A DNA stretch of 64,000 bases, taken from NCBI RefSeq assembly GCF_022179545.1, contig NZ_AP025518.1, positions 3,162,001 through 3,226,000 of the forward strand, in the 5' to 3' direction. The notes below the pieces were generated by a model. It had not been told where the DNA came from, did not search any database, and worked only from the letters and a program-made list of their open reading frames with translations. This DNA comes from Mycolicibacterium fortuitum subsp. fortuitum (GTDB taxonomy: Bacteria; Actinomycetota; Actinomycetes; Mycobacteriales; Mycobacteriaceae). Below are positions 9,082 to 18,452 of the stretch, piece by piece; position 1 is the first letter of the stretch; every line of letters starts with the position of its first letter. A program made the translations under genes and the position numbers.

Positions 9082-9088
9082 TCAGGAG
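9075..9088. other. Palindrome formed by two convergent stop codons
   Basis: CTCCTGATCAGGAG is a perfect 14-bp palindrome. The TGA at 9079-9081 ends the DUF385 gene, and the adjoining TCA at 9082-9084 is the complement of the permease stop codon. No T-run follows on either side, so it is at most a weak bidirectional terminator. Confidence 0.5.
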
Positions 9089-9930
9089 ACGTCGATCCGC
9101 TTACGCCGGTACAGCGTTCCGGCCATGAGCAGTAGCAGGCTGATCACCAGGATGGCCGTGGCCAGCACGTTGATCTGCGGCGGCACCGCAGCCTTGACCG
9201 CCGCATTGACATACAGCGGATACGTGACCGTTGAGCCGCTCACGAAGTAGGTGATGATGAAATCGTCGAGCGACAGCGCGAACGACAGCATCGCGGCGGC
9301 GACAATGCCCGGCACGATCAGAGGCAGCGTCACTTTGAAGAACGTCCGGGTTGGGCCGGCACCGAGATCCATGGACGCGTCCTCGAGCGTCCAATCGAAT
9401 CCGCGGACCCGTGCCCGCACCGTCATGGCGATGAAACTCACCTCGAACGCGACATGGGCGATGAGGATCGTGGTGTAACCAGCCGCCCAGCCAAGGTCGA
9501 GGAACAGTGTGAGCAGCGAGGCACCCATCACGACCTCGGGCGCAGTCAGCGGTAGCACCAGGAAGGTATCGACCGCTTTTTGACCGCGGAAGCGTTGGCG
9601 CACAAGAGCGATGGCCACGAGGGTACCGAGTACCAGGGCGATGGCCGTGGAAACTGCCGCGATGTTGAGGCTCAGCTTGAGCGCCTCGGTCAGCGCCGGG
9701 TACTTGAACGGGTGCGCCCAGTTGTCGAGCGTGAAACCCTGCCACGTGTAGTTGAACTTGCCGGCCGGCTTGTTGAACGAGAACAACACGATCACGAAGA
9801 TCGGCAGGAACAGATACAGCAACACCAGACCGGCGACGATTCGCAGCGTCCAATCGCCCCATCGTGGCGAACCTTTGACGGTTTTCGGTTCAGCCGGGCT
9901 GGTGGCATCGGCTATCGCGGTCAGCGTCAT
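9082..9930 (-). CDS. potC: ABC transporter permease, PotC-like
   Basis: 282 aa, six predicted membrane helices. The cytoplasmic coupling loop is seen as EDASMDLGAGPTRTFFKVTLPLIVPGI, the EAA motif of polyamine/iron-type permeases. The start overlaps the stop of the upstream permease by ATGA. It is the last gene of a four-gene importer operon in the order ATPase, binding protein, permease, permease. By family this is a spermidine/putrescine-type system; the true substrate could be another amine. Confidence 0.85.
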   Translation of the reverse strand: MTLTAIADATSPAEPKTVKGSPRWGDWTLRIVAGLVLLYLFLPIFVIVLFSFNKPAGKFNYTWQGFTLDNWAHPFKYPALTEALKLSLNIAAVSTAIALVLGTLVAIALVRQRFRGQKAVDTFLVLPLTAPEVVMGASLLTLFLDLGWAAGYTTILIAHVAFEVSFIAMTVRARVRGFDWTLEDASMDLGAGPTRTFFKVTLPLIVPGIVAAAMLSFALSLDDFIITYFVSGSTVTYPLYVNAAVKAAVPPQINVLATAILVISLLLLMAGTLYRRKRIDVS

Positions 9931-10802
9931 ACGAGATCCTCCGTGCCGAGCGCCCGCGTGTACAGCAGCACCCCGACCAGGATGATCGCCATCAGCACCA
10001 TGCTGAGCGCGGCCGCGGCCGGATAGTCCTTGACCACCAGGAACTGCTTCTGGATCACGTTGCCGATCATGGTGGTCTGCGTGCTACCGAGATAGTCCGC
10101 ATTGATGAAATCGCCCGCCGCGGGGATGAATACCAGCATGCTCCCGGCCAGTACCCCCGGCATCGACAGCGGCAGAATGACTTTCGTGAAGCTGCGGGTG
10201 TTCGAGGAGTACAGGTCCTTGGAGGCCTCGATCAGACGGGGATCGATCTTCTCCAGGCTCACGTACAGCGGCAGGATCATGAAGATGATCCAGTTGTAGG
10301 TCAGGCCGCCGATCACGGCCCAACTCGTCGACAACAGCCGCCCCTCGCTGGGCAGCAGTCCGATGGACCCGAGCGCGCTCACCACCACACCGTCGTCGGC
10401 AAGAATCGTCTTCCAGGCGATCGTACGGATCAGGAAGGTGACGAAGAACGGCAGAATCACCAGGCCGAGGATCAGGTTCTTGTACCGGCCGGCCTTGAAG
10501 GCGATGACGTAGGCCAGCGGGAAGGCCAGCAGCGCACATAGCAGGGTCGCCACCAGGGCGTAGCCGAAGGTCCGAAGAATCTGGTCCTGATACTCGCTGA
10601 ACGCATGTGCGTAATTGCCGAAGTTCCAGTCGAATTCCAGTGTCGGAAGGTACACCGAACCGCCAGACGTCGACAACGAGGTGCGTGCCAGCGAGATGAA
10701 CGGCACCACGAAGAAGATCCCGAGGTACACCAACGCCGGCAGGATCATCAGGTACGGGGCGATCTTGCTCCGCTGCCGGCTACTGGTGGCCACGCCTGCC
10801 AT
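9927..10802 (-). CDS. potB: ABC transporter permease, PotB-like
   Basis: 291 aa with six membrane helices. The EAA coupling loop reads EASKDLYSSNTRSFTKVILPLSMPGVLAG. The PotB-type family is further supported by the FVVPFISLARTSLS start of the first periplasmic loop and the C-terminal helix pair before LYTRALGTEDLV. It follows the binding-protein gene by 5 bp and overlaps potC by 4 bp, so both permeases should be made in equal amounts and pair as a heterodimer. Confidence 0.85.
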   Translation of the reverse strand: MAGVATSSRQRSKIAPYLMILPALVYLGIFFVVPFISLARTSLSTSGGSVYLPTLEFDWNFGNYAHAFSEYQDQILRTFGYALVATLLCALLAFPLAYVIAFKAGRYKNLILGLVILPFFVTFLIRTIAWKTILADDGVVVSALGSIGLLPSEGRLLSTSWAVIGGLTYNWIIFMILPLYVSLEKIDPRLIEASKDLYSSNTRSFTKVILPLSMPGVLAGSMLVFIPAAGDFINADYLGSTQTTMIGNVIQKQFLVVKDYPAAAALSMVLMAIILVGVLLYTRALGTEDLV

Positions 10803-10807
10803 CGGCG

Positions 10808-12004
10808 TCAGCCTCCGGTCACTGCGGCGTACAGACTGTTGAACTCCTGAGTCTGTTCGTCGGTGAGCGCAGGCCAGGACTTGAGCTTGGCCTGGACGTC
10901 GGCGGGCGGGTTGATCAGCGGGTTACGCGCCAGCTTGGGGTCGATCTTGGCGAGTTCGTCGGTCATGTCGGACAGCACCGGCACGAATTGGGTGAACGCA
11001 ATGAGTTTGGCGTAGTTCGCCCGGTCGTAGACGTAGTCGATCCAGGCCTCGGCCGCCTTCTCGTTCTGCGTCGTGTAGGGGATCACCATGGTGTCGATGA
11101 ACCAGTCGCCGCCGGACTCCGGCACGATGAACTGCAGGTCCGGGTTGTCGGCCTGCAACTGCACGACGTCACCCGAATATGCCTGGGCCACAGCGATATT
11201 TCCGGCTGCCAGATCGTCGGCGTAGTCGTTGCCGGTGAACCGCCGGATCTGCCCCTTGTCCTTCTGCTCGCGGATGAAATCGACGGCCTTGGTGATGGAT
11301 TCGGTGGTCGGATCCTCGACAGAGTTGCCTTGCCATTGCATGATCATGCCGAGCCCATCCTGGGTGTCGGACAACAAACTGACCCGGCCCTTGAAGGCCG
11401 GATCCCAGAGATCGTCGATCTTGGTGATGTCGCGTCCGGTAGCGGCCTTGTTGTAGGCCAGGCCCACCATGCCGGTCATGTACGGTGCGGTGTACTTGCG
11501 GCCCGGATCGGCCTTCGAGTTGAGCAAGTCTTCACGGAGATTCTTCTTGTTGGGGACGCGGGAGTCCCGAATCTCGTTGAGCCACTTGAGTCCTGCTAGC
11601 CGGACTGCCATGAACTCGGTGGGCACCACTAGGTCGGCACCGATGTCCTGCTTGCGCGACAACGGTTCCTTGACCTTGGCGAACCACTGCTCGTTGTCGT
11701 TGAAATCCTCTTTGTAATCCACGGTGAGGCCGGTCTTGGTCTGGAACGCTGCGACGAATCCGTCGGCCATGTACAGCGGCCAGTTCGAGATGCGCACGTT
11801 GCCGGTGGCCGGCGAGCCGTCGTCGGGGGCGGCCGACGATGTTCCGGCGGAGCCACCCTCACCACCTGTTCCGCATGCGGCCAGCACGGCGGGGCCCAGC
11901 GCGAGGGCGGCGGCGGCTGCGGCGCCGCCGCCTAGGAAGCGACGCCGCGAGGTACGGTTCGCGGTCATCCGGGCGAGAAGTTTGGGGTCGAACTGAGCGG
12001 TCAT
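10808..12004 (-). CDS. potD: Polyamine-type ABC substrate-binding lipoprotein, PotD-like
   Basis: 398 aa. The N-terminus has a twin-arginine-like motif (RRRFLGGG around 20-27), a hydrophobic stretch and a lipobox LAAC with the lipidated Cys at residue 44. The mature part matches the PotD/PotF family: VRISNWPLYMADGFVAAFQTKTGLTVDY near the start, then SLLSDTQDGLGM and QAYSGDVVQLQADNPDLQFIVPESGGDWFIDTMVIP. It should capture the amine outside the membrane and hand it to the PotB/PotC pore. A folded, Tat-exported lipoprotein is common for this family in actinobacteria. Confidence 0.88.
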   Translation of the reverse strand: MTAQFDPKLLARMTANRTSRRRFLGGGAAAAAALALGPAVLAACGTGGEGGSAGTSSAAPDDGSPATGNVRISNWPLYMADGFVAAFQTKTGLTVDYKEDFNDNEQWFAKVKEPLSRKQDIGADLVVPTEFMAVRLAGLKWLNEIRDSRVPNKKNLREDLLNSKADPGRKYTAPYMTGMVGLAYNKAATGRDITKIDDLWDPAFKGRVSLLSDTQDGLGMIMQWQGNSVEDPTTESITKAVDFIREQKDKGQIRRFTGNDYADDLAAGNIAVAQAYSGDVVQLQADNPDLQFIVPESGGDWFIDTMVIPYTTQNEKAAEAWIDYVYDRANYAKLIAFTQFVPVLSDMTDELAKIDPKLARNPLINPPADVQAKLKSWPALTDEQTQEFNSLYAAVTGG

Positions 12005-12074
12005 GGGCGACCTTTCTGAACTCGGGCGCTTTCGTCGATGAAGGTGGGGTGGCGAGATCTGCGGCTACCGGAGC

Positions 12075-13280
12075 CTAGGTGTCGTCGAGCATCTCTTCGA
12101 GATCTTCGGTGGTCGGAATGTCCGCGGCGGGAAGTACCCGCGACGCATCGGGTGACCAACCCACGTGGACCTGGTCGCCCGGACGCAGCAGCGGTAGCTC
12201 CTGCTCGGGCCCCACATGAGCGATGATTGTCGAATCATCCGGTGCTGCAAGGGAAAGTCTGAGTACCGGCCCCTGGAAGGTCAGGTCCTTGACGGTGGCC
12301 GGCACGGTTGCCACGTCTCCGGTGGGTACTTCCATGGAGACGCGGACACGCTCCGGCCGGATCATCAAGGTGGCATGGCCACCCGGCTCGATCGTCGTGT
12401 CGCCGGGCTTGGCCTTCAGCGTTGTGCCCAGTACATCCACTTCGACGAAGTCACGGTTGGTTCGCCCCGTCTGCCGGCCCGGCCATAGATTGGCCTGCCC
12501 GATGAAGCTGGCCACGAACACTGTTGCCGGACGGTCGTAGATCTCGGTGGGACTGCCGATCTGCTCGACGTTTCCGTTGTTCATCACCGCGATCCGGTCG
12601 CTCATGGTGAGCGCTTCTTCCTGGTCATGGGTGACGTAGATGAAGGTGATACCAACTTCGCGCTGGATTCGCTTGAGTTCGAACTGCATTGCATGTCGCA
12701 GCTTGAGATCAAGAGCTCCTAGCGGCTCGTCGAGCAGCAGCGCGCTGGGGAAGTTGACCAAAGCGCGGGCCAGTGCGACGCGCTGCTGTTGACCTCCCGA
12801 AAGCTGCCCGGGCTTGCGTTTGGCGAAGTCGGTCAGCCGGACGATCTCCAGCAGCTCGTCCACGCTGCGCTTGATCTCGTCAGCGCTCTTCTTGGCGGAC
12901 TTCTTTCTGCTGCGGGGCCCGTAGGCCACGTTGTCCCACACCGTCATGTGAGGAAACAGTGCGTAGTGCTGGAATACCGTGTTCACGTTGCGCTTGTGGG
13001 GTGGCACGCGGGAGACGTCGACGCCCTCGAGCCGAATGGCGCCCTCGGTCGGACTCTCGAATCCGGCGATCATGCGCAACGTGGTGGTCTTCCCGCAGCC
13101 CGAGGGCCCGAGCATCGAGAAGAACTCGCCCGAGGCTATGGAGAAGTCAGCCTCGGCTACGGCTACGTAGTCGCCGAACCGTTTCGTGACGTGGTCGATT
13201 TCGATTACGGGCGCGCCGATACGCGGCTCGCCATCCTGTCCCGTCGAGGTGTCGACGGCGGTGATATCTGTGCCGGTCAG
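12075..13280 (-). CDS. potA: ABC transporter ATPase, PotA-like, apparent CTG start
   Basis: 401 aa if read from CTG at 13278-13280. The first in-frame ATG, at 13115, falls directly at [12 protein letters not shown], which would remove the A-loop and first strands. The upstream frame encodes expected family sequence ([31 protein letters not shown]), and a perfect AGGAGG at 13287-13292 is spaced 6 nt from the CTG. No ATG, GTG or TTG is in frame there. The chain has Walker [10 protein letters not shown], signature [15 protein letters not shown], Walker [12 protein letters not shown] and the switch His in THDQEEA. The C-terminal TOBE domain is typical of PotA/MalK-type ATPases. It drives the PotBCD importer. 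Confidence 0.85.
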   Translation of the reverse strand: MTGTDITAVDTSTGQDGEPRIGAPVIEIDHVTKRFGDYVAVAEADFSIASGEFFSMLGPSGCGKTTTLRMIAGFESPTEGAIRLEGVDVSRVPPHKRNVNTVFQHYALFPHMTVWDNVAYGPRSRKKSAKKSADEIKRSVDELLEIVRLTDFAKRKPGQLSGGQQQRVALARALVNFPSALLLDEPLGALDLKLRHAMQFELKRIQREVGITFIYVTHDQEEALTMSDRIAVMNNGNVEQIGSPTEIYDRPATVFVASFIGQANLWPGRQTGRTNRDFVEVDVLGTTLKAKPGDTTIEPGGHATLMIRPERVRVSMEVPTGDVATVPATVKDLTFQGPVLRLSLAAPDDSTIIAHVGPEQELPLLRPGDQVHVGWSPDASRVLPAADIPTTEDLEEMLDDT

Positions 13281-13533
13281 GGGAATCCTCCTCAGGTACA
13301 GCTGCGGAAGCTGTCGCTAAACAATCGCGGATCGCGCCGACCTTCGCAAGCGATTCCGCAATGAATTAACAATTTTTCAATGGAATCCTTCGTTTGGGGC
13401 TGGTTGACAGCGTGATTCCATCGCTCGACAGGCGAACTGCCACGGGTGTAGTCAGTCCACAGCCCAGAGCTGCGGGACTGGCCGACCTCAAGCTTCTCAG
13501 TTCAGCCGATTGTCACGGCGGAAACCCGGGGGA
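13281..13533. promoter_or_regulatory. Promoter region of the pot operon
   Basis: Intergenic DNA between the MFS gene end and potA. It has an AT-rich patch at about 13359-13385, unusual against the GC-rich surroundings and a likely place for promoter elements directed to potA. No clear dyad or riboswitch was recognised. Confidence 0.35.
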
Positions 13534-15003
13534 TCAGCCCCACTCGTGGTTCATCGCGCGCGTCTCGGACATGGTGCGAACCGACTCGTCGTGGCGGTCC
13601 GGTGCCCGAGATACCGCGATAAGCGTCATCGCCAACGCCGCCGTAACCGCACCGGCGATGAAGATCGTCACGAAGCTGCCTTCCGCGGGCACCATGCGAT
13701 GCCCGAGTAGTACCGCGACGACGGCCGCCGCCACCGAGCTCCCGATAGTTCGCGCTATCGCGTTCATACTCGTGGCGATGCCCGTCTCGCTGGCCTCCAC
13801 CTCGCTGACGACCAGTGCGGGCAGGGCCCCGTACCCCAGGCTGATGTACGCGTTGGCCAGGACGCCGGCCAGCACGACCTGCCACGGACGGTCGTGCGCG
13901 ACGGCGAGCAGGACGAATCCGGTGATGCCCGCGACCGCGGCGACCACCAGCACCCGGCGGGCGCCATACCGGTCGATGTACCGGCCACTCACGAGCGCCA
14001 CCACGAAACCGGTGAGCGCACCGGGCAACAGAAAATAGACGCTGGCCTGCAGCACTCCGGCCCCGAATCCATAGCCGGCGGACTCGCGCGACATCTGGAC
14101 GAACTGGGTGAGGCCCAGGAACGCGAAGTACAAGCCCATGCCGACCAGGATCGTGGCCAGGTTGGTGAGCAGAATCGGTCGACGAGCCAGCATCGTGGTC
14201 GAAACGAGGGGATCGGCGGCTCGTCGCTCCCAGTACCACCAACCGGTCAGCACAACGATGCCGCCGAGCAGGAAACCGAGGGTGCCCGGATGGCTCCATC
14301 CCCACGTGTTGCCCTGGGTGATCGCCAACAGCACAGCGGACAATCCGGTCGCCAGGCCTGCCGCGCCAAGCCAATCGATCGCTCCGCCCGCGACCGGCCG
14401 TCGGTTGGGCACGACGACAAGCGCCACCACGATGACCGCGGCGGTGAATACGGTGGTGAGCCAGAAGACGCGGTGATATCCGGCATCACCCGACATCAGG
14501 AGGCCGGTGACGACGAGGCCGACGCCACCGCCGAAGCCGAGCGTTCCCGATAAGACAGACATCGCGCCGACCAGGCGGTCCTCGGCGAGCTCCTCACGCA
14601 GGATCGCGATGCTGATCGGATACAGGGCGTAGGAGGCGCCTTGCAGAATGCGCCCGGCCACCAACAGCGGCACCGACGCCGTGACCGCGGCCAGCACCGA
14701 ACCTGCCAATACAACGACCAGAACCCCGAGCAGGACGCGTTTCTTGCTGTAGAGGTCTGCGAGCCGGCCGATCAGCGGAGTCGAAGCCGCTGCCGCCAGC
14801 AGGTTGGCGGTGACAGCCCAGCTGACCGCAACTGATGAGGTGTTCAGTTGCCGGGCGATGATGCCCAATATCGGCACCACTGCGGTCTGCAGGACTGCGA
14901 CCGTGAGAGCCACCAGGCTCAGGCCGGCGATCAGGACACCGGGAGGACGTCGCACTCCGGGTGGCGCGGGGGAGGCGGACCGGTCGAATTCGGTCCTGGC
15001 CAC
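13534..15003 (-). CDS. MFS drug/metabolite exporter, DHA2-type
   Basis: 489 aa with about 14 hydrophobic segments. The loop 2-3 motif GRLADLYSKKRVLL (G-x-L-a-D-x3-K-x-R) is clear near residue 80. A motif-C-like GTLGFGGGVGLVVTGLL lies in helix 5, as in proton-driven exporters. The family moves drugs, lipids or siderophores outward. There is no adjacent regulator gene. It starts 94 bp from, and diverges from, the NCS1 permease at 15097. The C-terminal tail after the last helix (DRHDESVRTMSETRAMNHEWG) is hydrophilic. Confidence 0.85.
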   Translation of the reverse strand: MARTEFDRSASPAPPGVRRPPGVLIAGLSLVALTVAVLQTAVVPILGIIARQLNTSSVAVSWAVTANLLAAAASTPLIGRLADLYSKKRVLLGVLVVVLAGSVLAAVTASVPLLVAGRILQGASYALYPISIAILREELAEDRLVGAMSVLSGTLGFGGGVGLVVTGLLMSGDAGYHRVFWLTTVFTAAVIVVALVVVPNRRPVAGGAIDWLGAAGLATGLSAVLLAITQGNTWGWSHPGTLGFLLGGIVVLTGWWYWERRAADPLVSTTMLARRPILLTNLATILVGMGLYFAFLGLTQFVQMSRESAGYGFGAGVLQASVYFLLPGALTGFVVALVSGRYIDRYGARRVLVVAAVAGITGFVLLAVAHDRPWQVVLAGVLANAYISLGYGALPALVVSEVEASETGIATSMNAIARTIGSSVAAAVVAVLLGHRMVPAEGSFVTIFIAGAVTAALAMTLIAVSRAPDRHDESVRTMSETRAMNHEWG

Positions 15004-15096
15004 TTCCCGCTCCGATCCATAGGTAATCTTTGTGTTTGTCGATTATGGCCTCGACGAAGCAGTTGCCGCACACCGGGTGCATGGTCGAATAGACGA

Positions 15097-16485
15097 ATGG
15101 CTTTCAGGGTCAGTGCGCTCAACGCAGCCACGTTCAGCGGGCACCGCCCGACCGGCTCAGGTGATCTGACCGTGGAAACCCATGGAATCGCACCGCTGAC
15201 CGCAGACCAGCGCTACGGACATCCGGCGCGCTTGTTCACGGTGTGGTTTGCGCCGCAGGTGAACATGACCGGCGTTTTCACCGGAACATTGGCGATCGCT
15301 CTCGGATTGGGTTTCTGGCTGGGGCTGCTGGCGATGCTGATCGGCACAGTACTGGGTTCTGCCGTGGTGGCGTACTTGTCGACGTGGGGGCCACGAACCG
15401 GAGCGGGCCAACTTCCCAACGCACGCATGGCATTCGGCGATCTGGTGGTCGTCCCCGGCATCCTGCAGTGGGGGTCGTCCATCGCCTGGGATGCACTTGT
15501 CGGATTGTTCGGCGGTGAGGCACTCGCCGCGCTGCTGGGTATTCCGTTCTGGAGCGCAGTGTTGATCGTACTGGCAGTTCAGGGCGTCGTAGGTTTCTTC
15601 GGCTACGAGTTGATCCACCGGCTGCAGGCGGTGTTGACCGTCATTCTCTTCATCACATTCGCGGTGTTCACCGTCAAGCTGGTCAGCGGTCACGACATCG
15701 TCGTCGCGCCGTCGGCCGCCGGCGCCGATCTGGCCGGCGCCTTCGTTTTCGAGGTAACCATCGCGCTGAGCCTGGCGATATCGTGGGCCAGCTACGCCGC
15801 CGATTTCAGCCGCTATCTGCCGAGCGACTCGTCGCGGTGGCAGGTGTTCGGATACTCGTTCGCCGGGATCGCGGCGGCCTACAGCTTTGTTCAGGGCATC
15901 GGGATCGCGGCCGCGGCCGTCATCGGAGTACACACCGCCGACGGTGTTCACGCTGTCATGGGCGGGGGACTGCTCGGCGGGTCGGCTCTGCTGGTGATCG
16001 CGCTCGCGGCGATCGGATCGGGCGTGATGAACGACTACAGCGGCTCGTTGGCCCTGCAGACCATCGGCGTGCGGGTGCGTCGCCCCGTGTCTGCAGTCAT
16101 TGTCACAGTGCTGGCGTTCGGCTTGATTCTGTGGCTACACGCTGCCGATACCGCGACTCGCTTCACCGATGTGTTGTTGTTGGTCAGTTACTGGATCCCG
16201 GCGTTTGTGGCAGTGGTCGTGGTCGACTGGATGCTGCGCGTGCGGGGGCGGCCCACTATCGATCCGAGTGCCGAACCAACGGCGCGCCGCGACGCACTCG
16301 CCGCCCTGTTCACGTTCGTGCTGGCCTACGTGGTGGCGGTGCCGTTCATGAACACCACCCTCATCCAGGGAGCCGTGGCCACCGCCTGGCACGGTGCCGA
16401 TATCGCATACTTCGTCAATTTCATTGTGGCACTTGTGCTTTACGGCAGCTACCGGCTGCTGGCAGTCAAGATTCGGCGGCGGTAG
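15097..16485 (+). CDS. NCS1 purine-cytosine permease family protein
   Basis: 462 aa from ATG 15097. A GTG at 15172, preceded by AGGTGAT, is an alternative start that would begin at VETHGIAPL, where family similarity starts. The family pattern is VETHGIAPLTADQRYGHPARLFTVWFAPQ then twelve hydrophobic segments with SWASYAADFSRYLP in helix 6, characteristic of cytosine/allantoin permeases. It should import a nucleobase, hydantoin or related compound by cation symport. No catabolic gene for nucleobases is adjacent. It converges on the dehydrogenase gene at 16492. Confidence 0.83.
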   Translation: MAFRVSALNAATFSGHRPTGSGDLTVETHGIAPLTADQRYGHPARLFTVWFAPQVNMTGVFTGTLAIALGLGFWLGLLAMLIGTVLGSAVVAYLSTWGPRTGAGQLPNARMAFGDLVVVPGILQWGSSIAWDALVGLFGGEALAALLGIPFWSAVLIVLAVQGVVGFFGYELIHRLQAVLTVILFITFAVFTVKLVSGHDIVVAPSAAGADLAGAFVFEVTIALSLAISWASYAADFSRYLPSDSSRWQVFGYSFAGIAAAYSFVQGIGIAAAAVIGVHTADGVHAVMGGGLLGGSALLVIALAAIGSGVMNDYSGSLALQTIGVRVRRPVSAVIVTVLAFGLILWLHAADTATRFTDVLLLVSYWIPAFVAVVVVDWMLRVRGRPTIDPSAEPTARRDALAALFTFVLAYVVAVPFMNTTLIQGAVATAWHGADIAYFVNFIVALVLYGSYRLLAVKIRRR

Positions 16486-16491
16486 CGGTCA

Positions 16492-17553
16492 CTACAGTGC
16501 GGCGAGTACGTGCTCGGTGAAGAACGATGTCGACGCACTGCCTCCTATATCGGGCGTGCCGACACCTGCATCGAGGACGCGCCGGACGGCATCTTCGATG
16601 CGCTCCGCAACGACACCGAGAGCCGATGCGTCGGCGTCCCGGCCGGCCAACCACCGCAGCAACATCGCGGTCGACAGGATCATCGCCACCGGGTTGGCGA
16701 TATCGCGTCCGGCGATGTCGGGCGCCGACCCGTGCGCGGCCTGCGCCATCGCGCGGGTGAGGGAGGCGTTGATCGACGGTGCCATCCCGAGGGAACCGCT
16801 CAGCTGGCCGGCCAGGTCGGACAGTATGTCGCCGAACATGTTCTCTGCCACGATCACGTCGAAGTCGCTGGGGTGGCTCACCAATCGAGCCGCCAATGCG
16901 TCGATGTGCTCACCGCGCACTTCGACGTCGGGGTAATGTTCGGCGACTGTGAGACACACGTCGCGGAATAACCCCGTGGTCTTGGCCAGGACATTCGTCT
17001 TGTGTGCGATCGTGACGGATTTCCGCCGGACTGCCGCCAGCTGGAATGCCTGATGGGCGATGCGTTCACAGGCTGGACGGGTGAACACGGCGACAGCAAG
17101 CGCCACATCAGGTGTGGGCATGAATTCGCCTGCGCCGTAGTACATGTTGCGGTCGGCGTAGAACCCTTCGGTGTTCTCCCTGACGATGATCACATCGAGA
17201 CCGGGGCATACCGCGTCGACGGCGGTGCTCAAGGTGCGCGCGGGCCGGATGTTGGCGAACAGGTTGAAGTGCTTGCGAATCGCCCCGCCCGGTGACAACA
17301 TGCCTCTGAACTCCTCCGGGTATCCGGCGTTGTCGTGCGGCCCTAGGATCCACCCGGACAACCCGTCGAGTTCGGCGAGAGTCTGTGCCGGCAGCGGTGT
17401 TCCGAACTCACCGATGGCAGTCAGCCCGAACGGCAGTGCACGCCACTGCACGCCGATCGACAGGCTGCCCAATGCCCGTTCGGCGATCTGGGTGGCCGAC
17501 GCGACAATCTCGGGTCCGATACCGTCACCGGCGAGCACTCCCAAAGTCAGCAT
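16492..17553 (-). CDS. Isocitrate/isopropylmalate dehydrogenase family enzyme
   Basis: 353 aa from the ATG at 17553 (MLTLGVLAGDGIGPEIV). Motifs are GDGIGPE for the nucleotide-proximal loop, VRENTEGFYAD for the substrate site, KTNVLAKTTGLFRDVC, and the family signature NMFGDILSDLAGQLSGSLGMAPSIN. Residues AHGSAPDIAGRDIANPVAMILS form the NAD site. The true leuB is usually elsewhere and sits with leu genes, so this is more likely a tartrate/malate-type or other beta-decarboxylating dehydrogenase. It lies 13 bp after the alpha/beta hydrolase gene and is probably co-transcribed. Confidence 0.85.
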   Translation of the reverse strand: MLTLGVLAGDGIGPEIVASATQIAERALGSLSIGVQWRALPFGLTAIGEFGTPLPAQTLAELDGLSGWILGPHDNAGYPEEFRGMLSPGGAIRKHFNLFANIRPARTLSTAVDAVCPGLDVIIVRENTEGFYADRNMYYGAGEFMPTPDVALAVAVFTRPACERIAHQAFQLAAVRRKSVTIAHKTNVLAKTTGLFRDVCLTVAEHYPDVEVRGEHIDALAARLVSHPSDFDVIVAENMFGDILSDLAGQLSGSLGMAPSINASLTRAMAQAAHGSAPDIAGRDIANPVAMILSTAMLLRWLAGRDADASALGVVAERIEDAVRRVLDAGVGTPDIGGSASTSFFTEHVLAAL

Positions 17554-17566
17554 CCGCTCACTCCGT

Positions 17567-18415
17567 TCAGATCGGATGGGCTGCGAACCACTGCAACAAC
17601 ATTTCCGCGATTTCTGCCGGCTTCTCCTCCGGGAGCCAGTGGGAGGCACCGTTGATCGTTTCGAAGCGGTAAGGACCACTCACGTAGTTGGCGGTATCGC
17701 GCGCCGGTTTGGCCGTGAGAGCGATGTCTTTGTCACTCCAGACATAGAGTGTCGGCACCGTGATCTTGTCCGCTGATCCCAGACCGGACCGACTCAGCGG
17801 CATGGCGCGATACCAGTTCAGCGCCGCGGTCAGAGAGCCGGGTTCCACCATGGCGAGAGCGTCTCGGCGGGCGGCCTCGGGCGGCAGCCCGCTGCGGATC
17901 AACGATTTGGCAATGGCTTTGCCGCGGCCGTCGCGGCCCAGCATCAATCGCTCGGGCACCCATGGCAGTTGGTTGACGTACATGTACCACGACGCCAGCC
18001 CCTGCCGACTGGTCAGCAGCGACCGCAAGAAGGCCAAAGGGTGGGGCACCGACAGCGCCGACAACGACGCCAGCCTCTCCGGGGCGTATGCGGCGACGCT
18101 CCAGGCGACCGCGGCACCCCAGTCGTGACCGACGAGATGGACCCGGTCAGCGCCGTCGGCATCGATCAGTGCGAGGACGTCTCTGACCAATTCCTTCGCT
18201 CGGTAATCGCGGCGGCGGGGCGGCCGGGCACCTGGGGAGTATCCTCGCTGGTTCGGTGCCAGGCACCGGTATCCCTTGGCCGTCAGCAACGGGATGATCT
18301 GCTCCCAGCTGACGTTCTGCTGCGGGAAACCGTGCAGCAGAACGACCACCGGACCGTCGGCGGGCCCGCTGTCGATGACGTCGAATACGAACTCGCCGCG
18401 CCGGTATTGATCCAT
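17567..18415 (-). CDS. Alpha/beta hydrolase, epoxide-hydrolase-like
   Basis: 282 aa from the ATG at 18415 (MDQYRRGEFVF); an ATG at 18427 is also in frame. The oxyanion HGFPQ motif is near residue 30, the nucleophile elbow is GHDWGA with Asp as nucleophile, and a late GASHWLPEEKP supplies the His. An Asp nucleophile with HGFP and a cap region is typical of soluble epoxide hydrolases and haloalkane dehalogenase relatives. Its neighbour downstream is the isopropylmalate-type dehydrogenase, so both may serve breakdown of a small acid or epoxide. Confidence 0.82.
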   Translation of the reverse strand: MDQYRRGEFVFDVIDSGPADGPVVVLLHGFPQQNVSWEQIIPLLTAKGYRCLAPNQRGYSPGARPPRRRDYRAKELVRDVLALIDADGADRVHLVGHDWGAAVAWSVAAYAPERLASLSALSVPHPLAFLRSLLTSRQGLASWYMYVNQLPWVPERLMLGRDGRGKAIAKSLIRSGLPPEAARRDALAMVEPGSLTAALNWYRAMPLSRSGLGSADKITVPTLYVWSDKDIALTAKPARDTANYVSGPYRFETINGASHWLPEEKPAEIAEMLLQWFAAHPI

Positions 18416-18452
18416 GTTCAGCATCATGCCAAGTTGGCCGCCAAACTGTCGC

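Noticed and set aside
13115..13117. ATG as potA start
   Set aside because: Would delete the A-loop and first strands of the ATPase; family sequence continues upstream to the CTG with AGGAGG.
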